NCBI GenBank assembly: GCA_036268355.1
Contig: DATAUG010000227.1
Location: forward strand, 1-35,996
Direction: 5' to 3'
Length of the DNA: 35,996 nucleotides
From: DASQPJ01 sp036268355
GTDB lineage: Bacteria > Actinomycetota > Actinomycetes > Sporichthyales > Sporichthyaceae
Part shown: one piece after another, positions 7,741-15,526 of the stretch
Layout of the letters: every line of letters begins with the position of its first letter
Position numbering within the stretch: position 1 is the stretch's first letter
Notes under the pieces: generated by a model
What the model was told of the DNA's origin: nothing
What the model saw: the letters and a program-made list of their open reading frames with translations, nothing else
Database searches by the model: none
Translations under genes and position numbers: made by a program

Positions 7741-7769
7741 GAGTGCGCTACCAATTGCGCCACGCCGGC
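7694..7769 (-). tRNA. tRNA-Thr (anticodon UGU)
   Basis: The - strand folds as a full cloverleaf: a 7-bp acceptor stem (GCCGGCG with CGTCGGC, one G-U), a D-arm with GCGCAATTGGTAGCGC, a 5-bp anticodon stem CTCGA/TCGAG around loop CTTGTAA (anticodon TGT at 7734-7736), and a T-arm CCCGG-TTCGAGT-CCGGG. The discriminator is T and a CCA end is encoded (7694-7696). UGU reads ACA threonine codons. The gene is the probable insertion target of the mobile element on its left. Confidence 0.93.
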
Positions 7770-7826
7770 GGACGCGAGCCAGCGTAGTTCACCCGATTGC
7801 CGTGTTCGGCCGCGAGATCGTTCGGA

Positions 7827-8819
7827 TCAGCGTGCGGCGCGGCGGCGGGCGACCTCGTAGAACGCGATGCCGGCGGCGACGCCGGCGTTCAGGGACTCGG
7901 TCGGGCCGGCCAGCGGGATCCGCACCCGGATGTCGGCCGTCTCGCCGACCAGGCGGGAAACGCCCTTGCCCTCGGACCCGATCACCAGGCACAGCGGATC
8001 GGTCGCGGCGTCCAGATCGCCCAACTCCACGTTGCCCGCGCCGTCCAGCACGACAACCAGCAAGCCGGCCTTCCGATAGGCCTGCAGCGCGCGGGTGAGG
8101 TTGGTCGCGCGGGCCACCGGCAACCGCCCCGCGGCACCCGCCGCCGCCTTCCAGGCACCCGCGGTCATCCCGGCCGAACGACGCTCGGGCACCAGCACAC
8201 CGTGGCCGCCGAACGCCTCGGCGGAGCGCAGCACCGCGCCGAGGTTGCGCGGGTCGGTCACGCCGTCGAGCGCGACCACCAGCGCCGACTCCCCCGCCCG
8301 GTCGGCGCGGGCGATCAGGTCGTCCGGATGCGCGTATTCGTAGGCGGGCACCGCCAGGGCCAGTCCCTGGTGCAGGGCGCGGCCACTGATCCGGTCCAGT
8401 TCGGGACGCGGGGACTCCAGCAGTGGGATGCCGGCGTCGGCGCAGAGTTTGAGCGCGGCACGGACCCGTTCGTCGGAGGGAATGTGCTCCAGCACGTAGA
8501 GCGCGGTCCCGGGGATCCCGGCCTGCAACGCCTCGAGGACCGCGTTGCGCCCCACGACGATCTCCGTCGTCTCCTTGGCCGCCCGAGAGCCCCGCGCCCG
8601 GGGGCCGCCGTCGCTGCTGCGCCGCGCTCCTGACGCAGCGTCAGCCCTGGCTACGGAGGCAGCGCGGCGCGCCGCCGGATGGCCGGTGCGCTCGGTGGCC
8701 TTTGGCGTCTTGCCCTTGCCCGCCAAGCCGCGCGATTTCTGGCCGCCGGACCCCACGACCGCGCCCTTCTTCGACCCCGGCTTGCGGAGGGCACCTTGCC
8801 GCCGCGAGTTCCCCGCCAT
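7827..8819 (-). CDS. rlmB: 23S rRNA (guanosine-2'-O)-methyltransferase RlmB
   Basis: This is a SpoU/TrmH-family (SPOUT) methyltransferase of 330 aa that 2'-O-methylates a guanosine in the peptidyl-transferase loop of 23S rRNA using S-adenosylmethionine. The first 75 residues are a basic, Gly/Ala/Arg-rich extension (MAGNSRRQGALRKPGSKKG), as often seen in actinobacteria. Next comes the substrate-binding domain (VVGRNAVLEAL), then the three SPOUT motifs: DGVTDPRNLGAVLRSAEAFG, LVIGSEGKGVSRLV and IPLAGPTESLNAGVAAGIA, which form the knot. The ATG at 8819 overlaps the cysS stop by one base (TGATG), so it is translationally coupled to cysS. Its 3' end faces tRNA-Thr across 57 bp. Confidence 0.93.
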   Translation of the reverse strand: MAGNSRRQGALRKPGSKKGAVVGSGGQKSRGLAGKGKTPKATERTGHPAARRAASVARADAASGARRSSDGGPRARGSRAAKETTEIVVGRNAVLEALQAGIPGTALYVLEHIPSDERVRAALKLCADAGIPLLESPRPELDRISGRALHQGLALAVPAYEYAHPDDLIARADRAGESALVVALDGVTDPRNLGAVLRSAEAFGGHGVLVPERRSAGMTAGAWKAAAGAAGRLPVARATNLTRALQAYRKAGLLVVVLDGAGNVELGDLDAATDPLCLVIGSEGKGVSRLVGETADIRVRIPLAGPTESLNAGVAAGIAFYEVARRRAAR

Positions 8820-10219
8820 CAGTGGGAATCCGACGTGGCCACGGTCCACCGCGGGCCGGACGGCGTGTCCTCGACCAGGACGCCGGCGGCCCGCAGGCCG
8901 TCGCGGATGCCGTCGGCGGCAGCGAAGTCCTTGCGTTCCCGGGCCGCCTGACGCTGCGTCAGAACGACCTGCACCAGGCTGTCCACCACTGGGGTCAGGT
9001 CCGCCTGTCCGGTGTCGGCCCACGGCGCCACGCTCGGGTCCAGCCCGAGGACACCCAGCATCGCGCGCACCTCCCCGGCCCGGGCCGCAACGGCCTCCTT
9101 CTCCCCGGCGGCCAACGCCGTATTGCCCTCCCGGACGGCGTTGTGCACGGCGGCAAAGGCGGCCGGAGTGCTCAGGTCGTCGTCCATCGCCGTGGCGAAC
9201 GCGGCGGGGACGCCACCTGGGTCGACCTCGCCGAGCAGGTCGGTGGCGTTACGCAGGAACGTCTCCACCCGGGCGTAGGCCGTCGCGGCCTCGGCCAACG
9301 CCTCGTCGGAGAATTCGATCATCGACCGGTAGTGCGGCGCGGCGAGGAAATACCGGAGCTCGACCGGGCGCACCCGGCGCACGATCTGGGACACCAGCAG
9401 CGAGTTGCCCAGCGACTTGCTCATTTTCTCCCCGGCGGTGGTGACCCACCCGTTGTGCAGCCAGTACCTGGCGAACTCGTCGCCGGCTGCCTTGGATTGC
9501 GCTATCTCGTTCTCGTGGTGCGGGAACACCAGATCCAAGCCACCGCCGTGAATGTCGAAGGACGAGCCCAGGTACTTGCCCGCCATCGCCGAGCACTCCA
9601 GATGCCAGCCGGGTCGGCCGCGGCCCCACGGCGTGTCCCAGGCCGGCTCACCGGGTTTGGCCGCCTTCCACAGCGCGAAGTCCCGCGGATCTCGCTTGTG
9701 GCCCTCCACGTCGGTGTCCGCCGCAGGCTGCATGGCCTCGGGCCGCTGACCGGAGAGCGCGCCGTAGTCGGCGAACGCGGAAATCGCGAAGTACACGTCG
9801 CCCTGCGCCGCGTAGGCCGCCCCGACCGCGATCAGACGATGCATCAGATCGATCATCTCGGGGACGTGCCCGGTGGCCCGCGGTTCGACGGTGGGTGGCA
9901 GACAGCCCACAGTGTCGTACGCCCAGCCGAAGGCCCGCTCGTTGCGGGCGGCGACGACCCAGTACGGGACGCCCTCGTCGGCACCGCGACGCAGGATCTT
10001 GTCGTCGATATCGGTGACGTTGCGGACGAAGGTGACCGTCTGCCCCGTGTGCTCCAGCCAGCGGCGCAAGACGTCGAAGTTGACCCCGGACCGGATGTGC
10101 CCGACATGCGGAGGCGCCTGCACGGTGGCGCCGCACAGGTAGATCGCGACCGCTCCGGGGTGCGCCGGCACGAACTCGCGCACGGCTCGCGCCGCGGTGT
10201 CGTAGAGATGGAGCGTCAC
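8819..10219 (-). CDS. cysS: Cysteinyl-tRNA synthetase
   Basis: This 466-aa class I synthetase charges tRNA-Cys with cysteine using ATP. The HIGH-like motif is PPHVGHIRSG (H38, H41), with the zinc ligand Cys29 (YLCGATV) before it and further zinc ligands in WHLECSAM and FPHHENEIAQ. The KMSKSLGN motif is intact, and the C-terminal DALR-type anticodon region follows. The length is normal. The start is a GTG at 10219. It lies 9 bp after cbiX and overlaps rlmB by one base, so it may be carried on the same transcript as the nitrite/siroheme genes upstream as well as from its own promoter. CysS is the enzyme, not MshC: the sequence starts with CysS-type MTLHLYDTAA. Confidence 0.95.
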   Translation of the reverse strand: MTLHLYDTAARAVREFVPAHPGAVAIYLCGATVQAPPHVGHIRSGVNFDVLRRWLEHTGQTVTFVRNVTDIDDKILRRGADEGVPYWVVAARNERAFGWAYDTVGCLPPTVEPRATGHVPEMIDLMHRLIAVGAAYAAQGDVYFAISAFADYGALSGQRPEAMQPAADTDVEGHKRDPRDFALWKAAKPGEPAWDTPWGRGRPGWHLECSAMAGKYLGSSFDIHGGGLDLVFPHHENEIAQSKAAGDEFARYWLHNGWVTTAGEKMSKSLGNSLLVSQIVRRVRPVELRYFLAAPHYRSMIEFSDEALAEAATAYARVETFLRNATDLLGEVDPGGVPAAFATAMDDDLSTPAAFAAVHNAVREGNTALAAGEKEAVAARAGEVRAMLGVLGLDPSVAPWADTGQADLTPVVDSLVQVVLTQRQAARERKDFAAADGIRDGLRAAGVLVEDTPSGPRWTVATSDSH

Positions 10220-10228
10220 CGCCCAAGC

Positions 10229-11071
10229 CTACCGGCGCGCGAGCACCGATCCCCTCGAGCGGGCGGCGAGCGGCTGGGCCCGGCGGGCCGCGTCGTACCG
10301 GTCGAGCACGAGTTGCGCCAGGGCCGGGTGTACGCCGATCGGCGCGGCGACGAAATCCGCGCCACAGGCCGCCACCTCGGCGGCGAACCGGCCGGGCCAC
10401 AGCAGATAGGTGGCGACGCCGACGCGCCGGTGACCGGCCCGCCGCAGCCCGGCGACGGTTTCCCGGACCGACGACCGCGCCGCCGTGTTGTAGGCGGGGA
10501 CGACCGGACGACCGAGTCGGGCGGCCAGCAGGCGAGCCGTCGCCTCGGCGTCGGCGTGCGACCGGCGGTCCGAGGAGCCCGCGGCGGCCAGGACGACCGG
10601 ACCGAACCGATCTGACGATACGTCATATTCGGCCTGGGCCAGGCGATCCGCCAGCGCCTCGATGAGTAACGGGTCCGGGCCCAGTGCCGGCGCACATGGC
10701 AGGCCCGGGTTCCCTTGCCAGGTCTGTGCGTGGTTGTTGTAGGTCTCTGCGCGGCTGTGGGCGGCGGCCATCCCGGCCACGTCGTGGGCGATGTGGTAGC
10801 CGTGGCCCAGCAGCAACGGGACCACGACGGCCGGCGCCGTCAGCGATCCCAACACCTGGGGCAACAGCGGCTCCGCCAATTCGATGTAGGCCTCGCGGAC
10901 GTCCAGGCCGGGTCGGGCGGCCCGCACCGCGTCCAGCAGTCGGCGCACGTCCTCCTGCGCCGCAGGCCGCCGACTGCCGTGCGCGACAGCGACGAGCGTC
11001 GGGCTGTGCTCGTCGCTCGCTGTTCCTCGCTCGTTCCTCGCTCGGCGCAGCCGCTCGTGGTGTCCGGTCAC
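10229..11071 (-). CDS. CbiX-type sirohydrochlorin chelatase
   Basis: The 280-aa protein belongs to the CbiX/SirB chelatase family, which inserts iron (siroheme) or cobalt into sirohydrochlorin. The conserved opening VAVAHGSRRPAAQE contains the metal-binding His31, and LLGHGYHIAHDVAG a second His site; the second half (VVLAAAGSSDRRSHADAEATA) is the internally duplicated lobe typical of the long actinobacterial form. The GTG start overlaps the hemD-like stop (GTGA). Placed directly behind nirB, nirD and hemD it most likely supplies siroheme iron for NirB. Two oddities: residues 107-121 (RAETYNNHAQTWQGN) are encoded by a copy of a 45-bp repeat found elsewhere in the window, where other family members have a short loop; and the first about 22 residues come from a GAGCGAGGAAC-type repetitive stretch, so the true start may be nearer VAVAHGSR. 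Confidence 0.85.
   Translation of the reverse strand: MTGHHERLRRARNERGTASDEHSPTLVAVAHGSRRPAAQEDVRRLLDAVRAARPGLDVREAYIELAEPLLPQVLGSLTAPAVVVPLLLGHGYHIAHDVAGMAAAHSRAETYNNHAQTWQGNPGLPCAPALGPDPLLIEALADRLAQAEYDVSSDRFGPVVLAAAGSSDRRSHADAEATARLLAARLGRPVVPAYNTAARSSVRETVAGLRRAGHRRVGVATYLLWPGRFAAEVAACGADFVAAPIGVHPALAQLVLDRYDAARRAQPLAARSRGSVLARR
10709..10753. repeat. Dispersed 45-bp repeat, copy inside cbiX
   Basis: This 45-bp block matches the tandem copy at 26280-26324 in 35 of 45 positions by hand alignment without gaps. The first 11 bases (GTTCCCTTGCC) and last 4 are identical. On the - strand it is exactly in frame and encodes RAETYNNHAQTWQGN; the other copies would encode RAEKYPGRPPTWQGN and RAEIHPGHPRTGQGN. 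It looks like an insertion of a repeat unit that kept the cbiX frame open. Confidence 0.7.
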
Positions 11072-12237
11072 GACTCGACCCGCAGCCGGTAGCCCCGTTT
11101 GACCACGGTCTGCACGTACTTGCCGTCGCCGAGCGCGGCCCGCAACCTGGTCACGGCCATCTCCACGGCGTGCTCGCTGGCCGCATCGCCGCTGGGCAGG
11201 CGGGGCACCAGCTGGGCGCGCGACATCACCCGCCCCGGCTGTTCGGCCAACGCCCGAAGCACAGCCATCGGCGCCGGAGGCAGCTCGACCACCCGCTGGT
11301 CCAGCAGCACCGCGTGCCCTCGCAACTCCAACTTGCGTCCGTCGACCATCAACCCGGACGGCCGACGACCCGGCAACTCCTCCGCGATGACCCGCACCAG
11401 CGCGCCCAGCCGCGGCCGTTCCGGCTGCAGCGTCCGCACGCCGAGCGCCTCGAGCGGCTCCGCGGTGACCATGCCCACACAGGCGGCCACCACGTCGCCA
11501 CGGAAGGCCGCGATCACCGCATCCCGTCGGCCGCTGTCGCCGGCCACCCGCAGCAGCGAGGCCACCGCGGGCTGGCTGGTGAAAGCCACCGCGTCGACAT
11601 TACGTGCCGCGACCGTCTCCACCAACTTGATCAACGGAGCCATGTCGTCCGGCGGGCACCATTGGTAGACCGGCACCGGAACGACGTCGGCGCCCGCGGC
11701 ACGCAGCCCCTCGATCAGCTCCGGTTCCGGGTCGCCGTGCAACTGCACCACGATCCGGACCCCCTGGATCGGGTCGGCGCGCAGGTGGTCGAGCACTTCG
11801 CGCAGCGATTCGGACACCGGCGCCCAGGTCTCGCGAAGCCCGTTGGCGCGGATGGCCCCCATCGCCTTGGGGCCGCGGGCCAAAATCTGCGCCTTTCCCA
11901 GCACGATCCGGAGTTCCTCGCCCAGGCCCCAGCCGTCGGCCGCCTCCATCCACCCACGGAAACCCACGCCGGTGGTACCTATGACGATCTCCGGCGGGTC
12001 GACGAGGCAGGCGTGGGTGGCGGCGAGCAGGTCGCGGTCGTCGGTCAGCGGCCGCACGGTGACGGCCGGCGCGGAGATCACCCGGGCACCGCGCCGTTCG
12101 AGCAGGCCGCAGAGTTCTTCGCGGCGCCGACATGCGGTCACCGCGACCGTGAATCCGGTGAGCGGCGAACCCATGGTCGGGTCCACCGGGTCCACCGTCG
12201 AGAGGGCGGCAATGTGCTCGCCGCTGTCAACCACCAC
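11068..12237 (-). CDS. hemD: Uroporphyrinogen-III synthase fused to an OmpR-type winged helix
   Basis: The N-terminal 270 residues are a HemD domain (PLTGFTVAVTACRRREELCGLLERRGARV at its start, IGTTGVGFRGW and VDAVAFTSQPAVASLLR within), which cyclises hydroxymethylbilane to uroporphyrinogen III. The last 100 residues form an OmpR/PhoB-type DNA-binding domain (ELPPAPMAVLRALAEQPGRV, then VEMAVTRLRAALGD and VVKRGYRLRV). This is the fused architecture known from M. tuberculosis Rv0260c. It may act as enzyme, regulator or both. The start is uncertain: GTG at 12237 has AGGGGA upstream and overlaps nirD by 11 bp; ATG at 12174 would remove 21 residues and fits the HemD domain start, and GTG at 12273 is also open. 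The stop overlaps the cbiX start. Confidence 0.85.
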   Translation of the reverse strand: MVVDSGEHIAALSTVDPVDPTMGSPLTGFTVAVTACRRREELCGLLERRGARVISAPAVTVRPLTDDRDLLAATHACLVDPPEIVIGTTGVGFRGWMEAADGWGLGEELRIVLGKAQILARGPKAMGAIRANGLRETWAPVSESLREVLDHLRADPIQGVRIVVQLHGDPEPELIEGLRAAGADVVPVPVYQWCPPDDMAPLIKLVETVAARNVDAVAFTSQPAVASLLRVAGDSGRRDAVIAAFRGDVVAACVGMVTAEPLEALGVRTLQPERPRLGALVRVIAEELPGRRPSGLMVDGRKLELRGHAVLLDQRVVELPPAPMAVLRALAEQPGRVMSRAQLVPRLPSGDAASEHAVEMAVTRLRAALGDGKYVQTVVKRGYRLRVES

Positions 12238-12601
12238 CGCGTCCCCTGACCTGAACAATCCCGCCCGCGACACGCACCTCGAAGGTTTTCAGCTGTTTCG
12301 TCTGGTCGTCCAGGCAGACCCCCGTCCGGAGGTCGTACACCTCCTTGTACAACGGTGAGGCGACCGTCGGAATTTCCCCGCGGGTGCCCACGATTCCGCG
12401 CGCCATGACCGACGAGCCGGTCCTGGGGTCGAGGTTGGACACGGCGAACAACTCCCCCGCATAGGTCTTGACGACCGCGACCGCGGCGGCACCGACCAGC
12501 GCCGGCACCCCCACCTCGACCTCGAGGTCGGCCTCCGCGATCACGTCGACCCAACCCGTGCACAGGTCCAGGTCGTCGACCGACGGGGCGAGATCCGTCA
12601 T
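12227..12601 (-). CDS. nirD: Nitrite reductase small subunit NirD
   Basis: The 124-aa product has the Rieske-like fold signature of NirD without the [2Fe-2S] ligands: LFAVSNLDPRTGSSVMARGI, then GEIPTVASPLYKEVYDLRTG and CLDD are the conserved family blocks. NirD is the small subunit of the cytoplasmic NADH-dependent nitrite reductase, which reduces nitrite to ammonium. Its ATG overlaps the nirB stop (ATGA), so the two are translationally coupled. The C-terminus (VQVRGRGGG) runs into the hemD-like gene. Confidence 0.93.
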   Translation of the reverse strand: MTDLAPSVDDLDLCTGWVDVIAEADLEVEVGVPALVGAAAVAVVKTYAGELFAVSNLDPRTGSSVMARGIVGTRGEIPTVASPLYKEVYDLRTGVCLDDQTKQLKTFEVRVAGGIVQVRGRGGG

Positions 12602-15243
12602 GCTGATCCCACGGCTACCGAGGGCCCGGCGTGACTGCGTCCGTCACCGTTCGACGCGGCTGCCGCGTGGCCGTTGGATTTCGGCGCGCCGACCGGCAGG
12701 GTCGGACCCGCTATGACATGGAGTTCCCCGGTCTCATCGCGCCGCGCGGGGCGGATCTGGTCCCGCTCGGGCACGAACGTGATCGTGGGATCCGGCACGT
12801 CGGGCGCGTTCACGAACGACACGAATCGCTTGAGTTTGTTGGGATCGGCGATCGTGGCGGCCCACTCGTCGGCGTAGGAGGCGACGTGGCGGGCCATGTC
12901 CGCCTCGAGATCGGCGCAGATGCCCAGGGAGTCCTGCACCAGCACCTGCTTGAGGTATTCGATGCCGCCGTCGAGGTTGTCCAGCCACGGGGCGGTCCGC
13001 TGCAGCCGGTCAGCGGTCCGGACGTAGAACATCAGGAACCGGTCGATCAGCCGGATCAGCATCCGGTCGTCCAGATCGCGAGCCAGCTCGATCGCGTGCT
13101 TGGGCACCATCCCGCCGTTGCCGCAGACGTAGAGGTTCCAACCCCGGTCGGTCGCGATGATGCCGAAGTCCTTGCCCCGCGCCTCGGCGCACTCCCGGGC
13201 GCAGCCGGAGACCGCGGACTTCAGCTTGTGCGGCGCCCGCAGCCCGCGATAGCGCAGCTCGAGCGCGACAGCCATCCCGACGGAGTCCTGCACCCCGAAC
13301 CGGCACCAGGTGCTGCCCACGCAGGACTTCACGGTCCGCAGGGCCTTGCCGTAGGCGTGTCCGGACTCGAAACCGGCGTCCACCAAACGCTTCCAGATGA
13401 GCGGCAGTTGTTCGGCGCGGGCGCCGAAGAGGTCGATCCGTTGCGCGCCGGTGATCTTGGTATAGAGCCCGAACTCCTTGGCCACCGCGCCGATTGCGAT
13501 CAGTCCGTCCGGGGTGACCTCGCCACCGGGGATCCGCGGGACCACCGAGTAGGTGCCGTTGCGCTGCATGTTGGCCAGCAGGTGGTCGTTGGTGTCCTGC
13601 AAGGGCGCATGGCTGCGACCGAGCACGTACTCGTTGCGCTGGCTGGCGAAGATCGAGGCCAGGGCGGGCTTGCAGATGTCGCAGCCGCGGCCGATGCCGT
13701 GCGAGGTCAGCACCTCGCCGAACGTGTTCACCCCGGTGACCCGAACGATGTCGAACAGTTCGGCGCGGCTGTAGGCGAAGTGTTCGCACAACGCCTTGCT
13801 GACCACGACGCCCTGCTTCGCCAGCTCACTGTTGAGCAGCGTCTTGACCAGCGGAACGCAGGAGCCGCAGCCGGTGCTGGCTTTCGTGCAACCCTTGATC
13901 GCCGCGATCGTGGTGGCGCCGGCGGTGATCGCCCCGAGGATCGAGCCCTTGGCGACGTTCTCGCAGGAGCAGATCGTCGCCTCGTCAGGCAGCGCGAGCG
14001 GGCCGATGCCGGCCGGGGCGCCGGACCGCGACGGCAGGATCAGCTCCTCCGGGTTCGGCGGCAGCGTGACCCGCGAGGTGACCATCGGACGCAGCGTCAT
14101 GTAGAGGGAGGCGTCGCCGACCAGGATGCCGCCGAGCAGCTCGGTGCCGTCCTCGGAGACCACGATCTTCTTGTAGGTACGGGATACCGAGTCCGCGTAG
14201 GTGAGCTCGAGCGCGCCGGGTGTGGCGGCGAAGGCGTCGCCGAAGCTGGCCACGTCGACGCCGAGCAGCTTCAACTTCGTCGACATGTCGGCGCCGGGGA
14301 ATGTCGCCTCGCCGCCGGCGAGTCGTCCGGCGACCAGTTCGGCCATCGCGTAGCCGGGGGCGACCAAGCCGTAAGTCCGGCCCAGCGCGCAGGCCACCTC
14401 GCCGATCGCGTAGACCGACGGGTCGGAGGTCCGGCAGGTCTCGTCGACCACGACGCCACCGCGTTCACCGATATCCAGGCCGCACTCGCGGGCCAGTTCG
14501 TCGCGCGGCCGAATGCCGGCCGAGAACACCAGCACCCCGATGTCCAACGGCTCGCGCTCGGCCAGGCGCAACTGGGCAACCCGCCCACGGTCGTCGGCCA
14601 CGATCGATTCGGTCGCCGCGCCGAGATGAAGGCGAACCCCGAGAGCCTCGATGTGCCGGGCCAGCATGTGGCCGCCACCGGCGTCCACCTGAAGGGGCAT
14701 CAGACGCGGCGCCATCTCCACCACATGGGTCGTCAGACCCAAGTTCAGCAAGGCGTTCGCCGCCTCCAACCCGAGCAGGCCACCGCCGATCACGGCACCC
14801 GCGCCGGCATCGGCGGCCGCGCACTTGATGGCCTCGAGGTCCTCGATGGTCCGGTACACGAAGCAGTTCGTGGCCCGATTTCCCGGCACCGGCGGCACGA
14901 ACGGGTACGACCCGGTGGCCAGTACCAGGGCGTCGTAGCGGAACGACCGTCCGTCGGCCAGCCGCACCAGCCGGGCCTCGCGGTCGATCCCGACGGCCTT
15001 CGCCGACAGTTCCAGCCGGACCGCGGGGTCCGCGTAATGACCGTCGGGCAGCAGCGAGAGGTCTTCAGCCGTGGAGCCCGCGAAGTAGTACGACAGGCCC
15101 ACCCGGTCGTAGGCCGGTCGGGGCTCCTCGCCGAGCACGGTGATTTCCCACTCGGCCGTCAGTCCTCGTTCGATCGCGGCGGTGACGAATTTGTGCCCCA
15201 CCATGCCGTGGCCCACGACGACCAACGAGTGGCGGTTCGTCAT
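12598..15243 (-). CDS. nirB: NAD(P)H-dependent nitrite reductase large subunit NirB
   Basis: The 881-aa enzyme reduces nitrite to ammonium with six electrons from NAD(P)H. Domains in order: an FAD/NAD(P)-binding pyridine nucleotide-disulfide oxidoreductase (1-310, VVVGHGMVGHKF and VIGGGLLGLEAA); a NirB-type C-terminal reductase region (310-410); a BFD-like [2Fe-2S] domain with Cys425, Cys427, Cys459 and Cys462; and the sulfite/nitrite reductase half with the siroheme/[4Fe-4S] ligands Cys641, Cys647, Cys681 and Cys685 (C-X5-C ... C-X3-C). All ligands are present. It starts a tight run nirB-nirD-hemD-cbiX-cysS-rlmB. The 283-bp region upstream holds a GlnR-like box and a large nested dyad. A GGGAG lies 8 bp before the ATG. 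Confidence 0.96.
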   Translation of the reverse strand: MTNRHSLVVVGHGMVGHKFVTAAIERGLTAEWEITVLGEEPRPAYDRVGLSYYFAGSTAEDLSLLPDGHYADPAVRLELSAKAVGIDREARLVRLADGRSFRYDALVLATGSYPFVPPVPGNRATNCFVYRTIEDLEAIKCAAADAGAGAVIGGGLLGLEAANALLNLGLTTHVVEMAPRLMPLQVDAGGGHMLARHIEALGVRLHLGAATESIVADDRGRVAQLRLAEREPLDIGVLVFSAGIRPRDELARECGLDIGERGGVVVDETCRTSDPSVYAIGEVACALGRTYGLVAPGYAMAELVAGRLAGGEATFPGADMSTKLKLLGVDVASFGDAFAATPGALELTYADSVSRTYKKIVVSEDGTELLGGILVGDASLYMTLRPMVTSRVTLPPNPEELILPSRSGAPAGIGPLALPDEATICSCENVAKGSILGAITAGATTIAAIKGCTKASTGCGSCVPLVKTLLNSELAKQGVVVSKALCEHFAYSRAELFDIVRVTGVNTFGEVLTSHGIGRGCDICKPALASIFASQRNEYVLGRSHAPLQDTNDHLLANMQRNGTYSVVPRIPGGEVTPDGLIAIGAVAKEFGLYTKITGAQRIDLFGARAEQLPLIWKRLVDAGFESGHAYGKALRTVKSCVGSTWCRFGVQDSVGMAVALELRYRGLRAPHKLKSAVSGCARECAEARGKDFGIIATDRGWNLYVCGNGGMVPKHAIELARDLDDRMLIRLIDRFLMFYVRTADRLQRTAPWLDNLDGGIEYLKQVLVQDSLGICADLEADMARHVASYADEWAATIADPNKLKRFVSFVNAPDVPDPTITFVPERDQIRPARRDETGELHVIAGPTLPVGAPKSNGHAAAASNGDGRSHAGPSVAVGSA

Positions 15244-15256
15244 CGAGTGCTCCCAA

Positions 15257-15420
15257 GGGGGTGTCTCACGTGGCCGGCCGTCGCGAGGCGCAGCACCGGC
15301 GCCGATCCGGCAAGGCGGAGGAGGAGCCGATACCGGGTTTGTATCGGCGACGACGACAACGCAGCCGGGCGGCGTCGGGGCCGTGCCGCAGTAGGCCAGT
15401 TCGCCACGTGAGGCACCCCC
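15257..15420. repeat. 164-bp nested inverted repeat in the nirB leader
   Basis: Outer arms 15257-15274 and 15403-15420 are complementary in 17 of 18 positions, each containing CACGTG. At the centre is a perfect 8-bp hairpin (15326-15333 and 15341-15348, 7-nt loop) whose midpoint lies within 2 bp of that of the outer arms. A further imperfect pair (15293-15300 with 15380-15386) is also symmetric about the same axis. The left outer arm ends 13 bp before the nirB start codon, next to its ribosome binding site. It may be a structured 5' leader controlling nirB or a MITE-like insertion with 18-bp terminal repeats; I see no target-site duplication. Confidence 0.7.
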
Positions 15421-15471
15421 TGACGTTCCGGATCGGACTACTCGGACCGTGACCGAAGCTAGGGGCGCGGT

Positions 15472-15498
15472 GTTTCGCGACCGTTACTCGACCGTTTC
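15472..15498 (-). promoter_or_regulatory. GlnR-like binding site upstream of nirB
   Basis: On the - strand the sequence reads GAAAC-N6-GTAAC-N6-GAAAC, which fits three consecutive 5-bp elements of the actinobacterial GlnR box (gTnAC-n6-GaAAC repeated) with exact 6-bp spacing. A fourth element is not recognisable. GlnR is the nitrogen regulator that activates nirB genes in Streptomyces and mycobacteria. The site lies 229 bp upstream of the nirB start and 28 bp after the stop of the preceding gene, so it would serve nirB. Confidence 0.6.
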
Positions 15499-15526
15499 GC
15501 CCCGAGACGATTGCGAAACCACTGGT

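Noticed and set aside
8702..10615. 637-codon + strand frame antisense to rlmB, cysS and cbiX
   Set aside because: The real genes are on the - strand with conserved motifs and overlapping stops and starts; the + frame is compositionally biased noise.
12631..15411. Very long + strand open frame (926 codons) antisense to nirB
   Set aside because: It is an antisense shadow caused by the high GC content. Its translation is low-complexity (Arg, Gly, Asp, Gln, His, Val) without motifs, while the opposite strand encodes NirB with all cofactor ligands.
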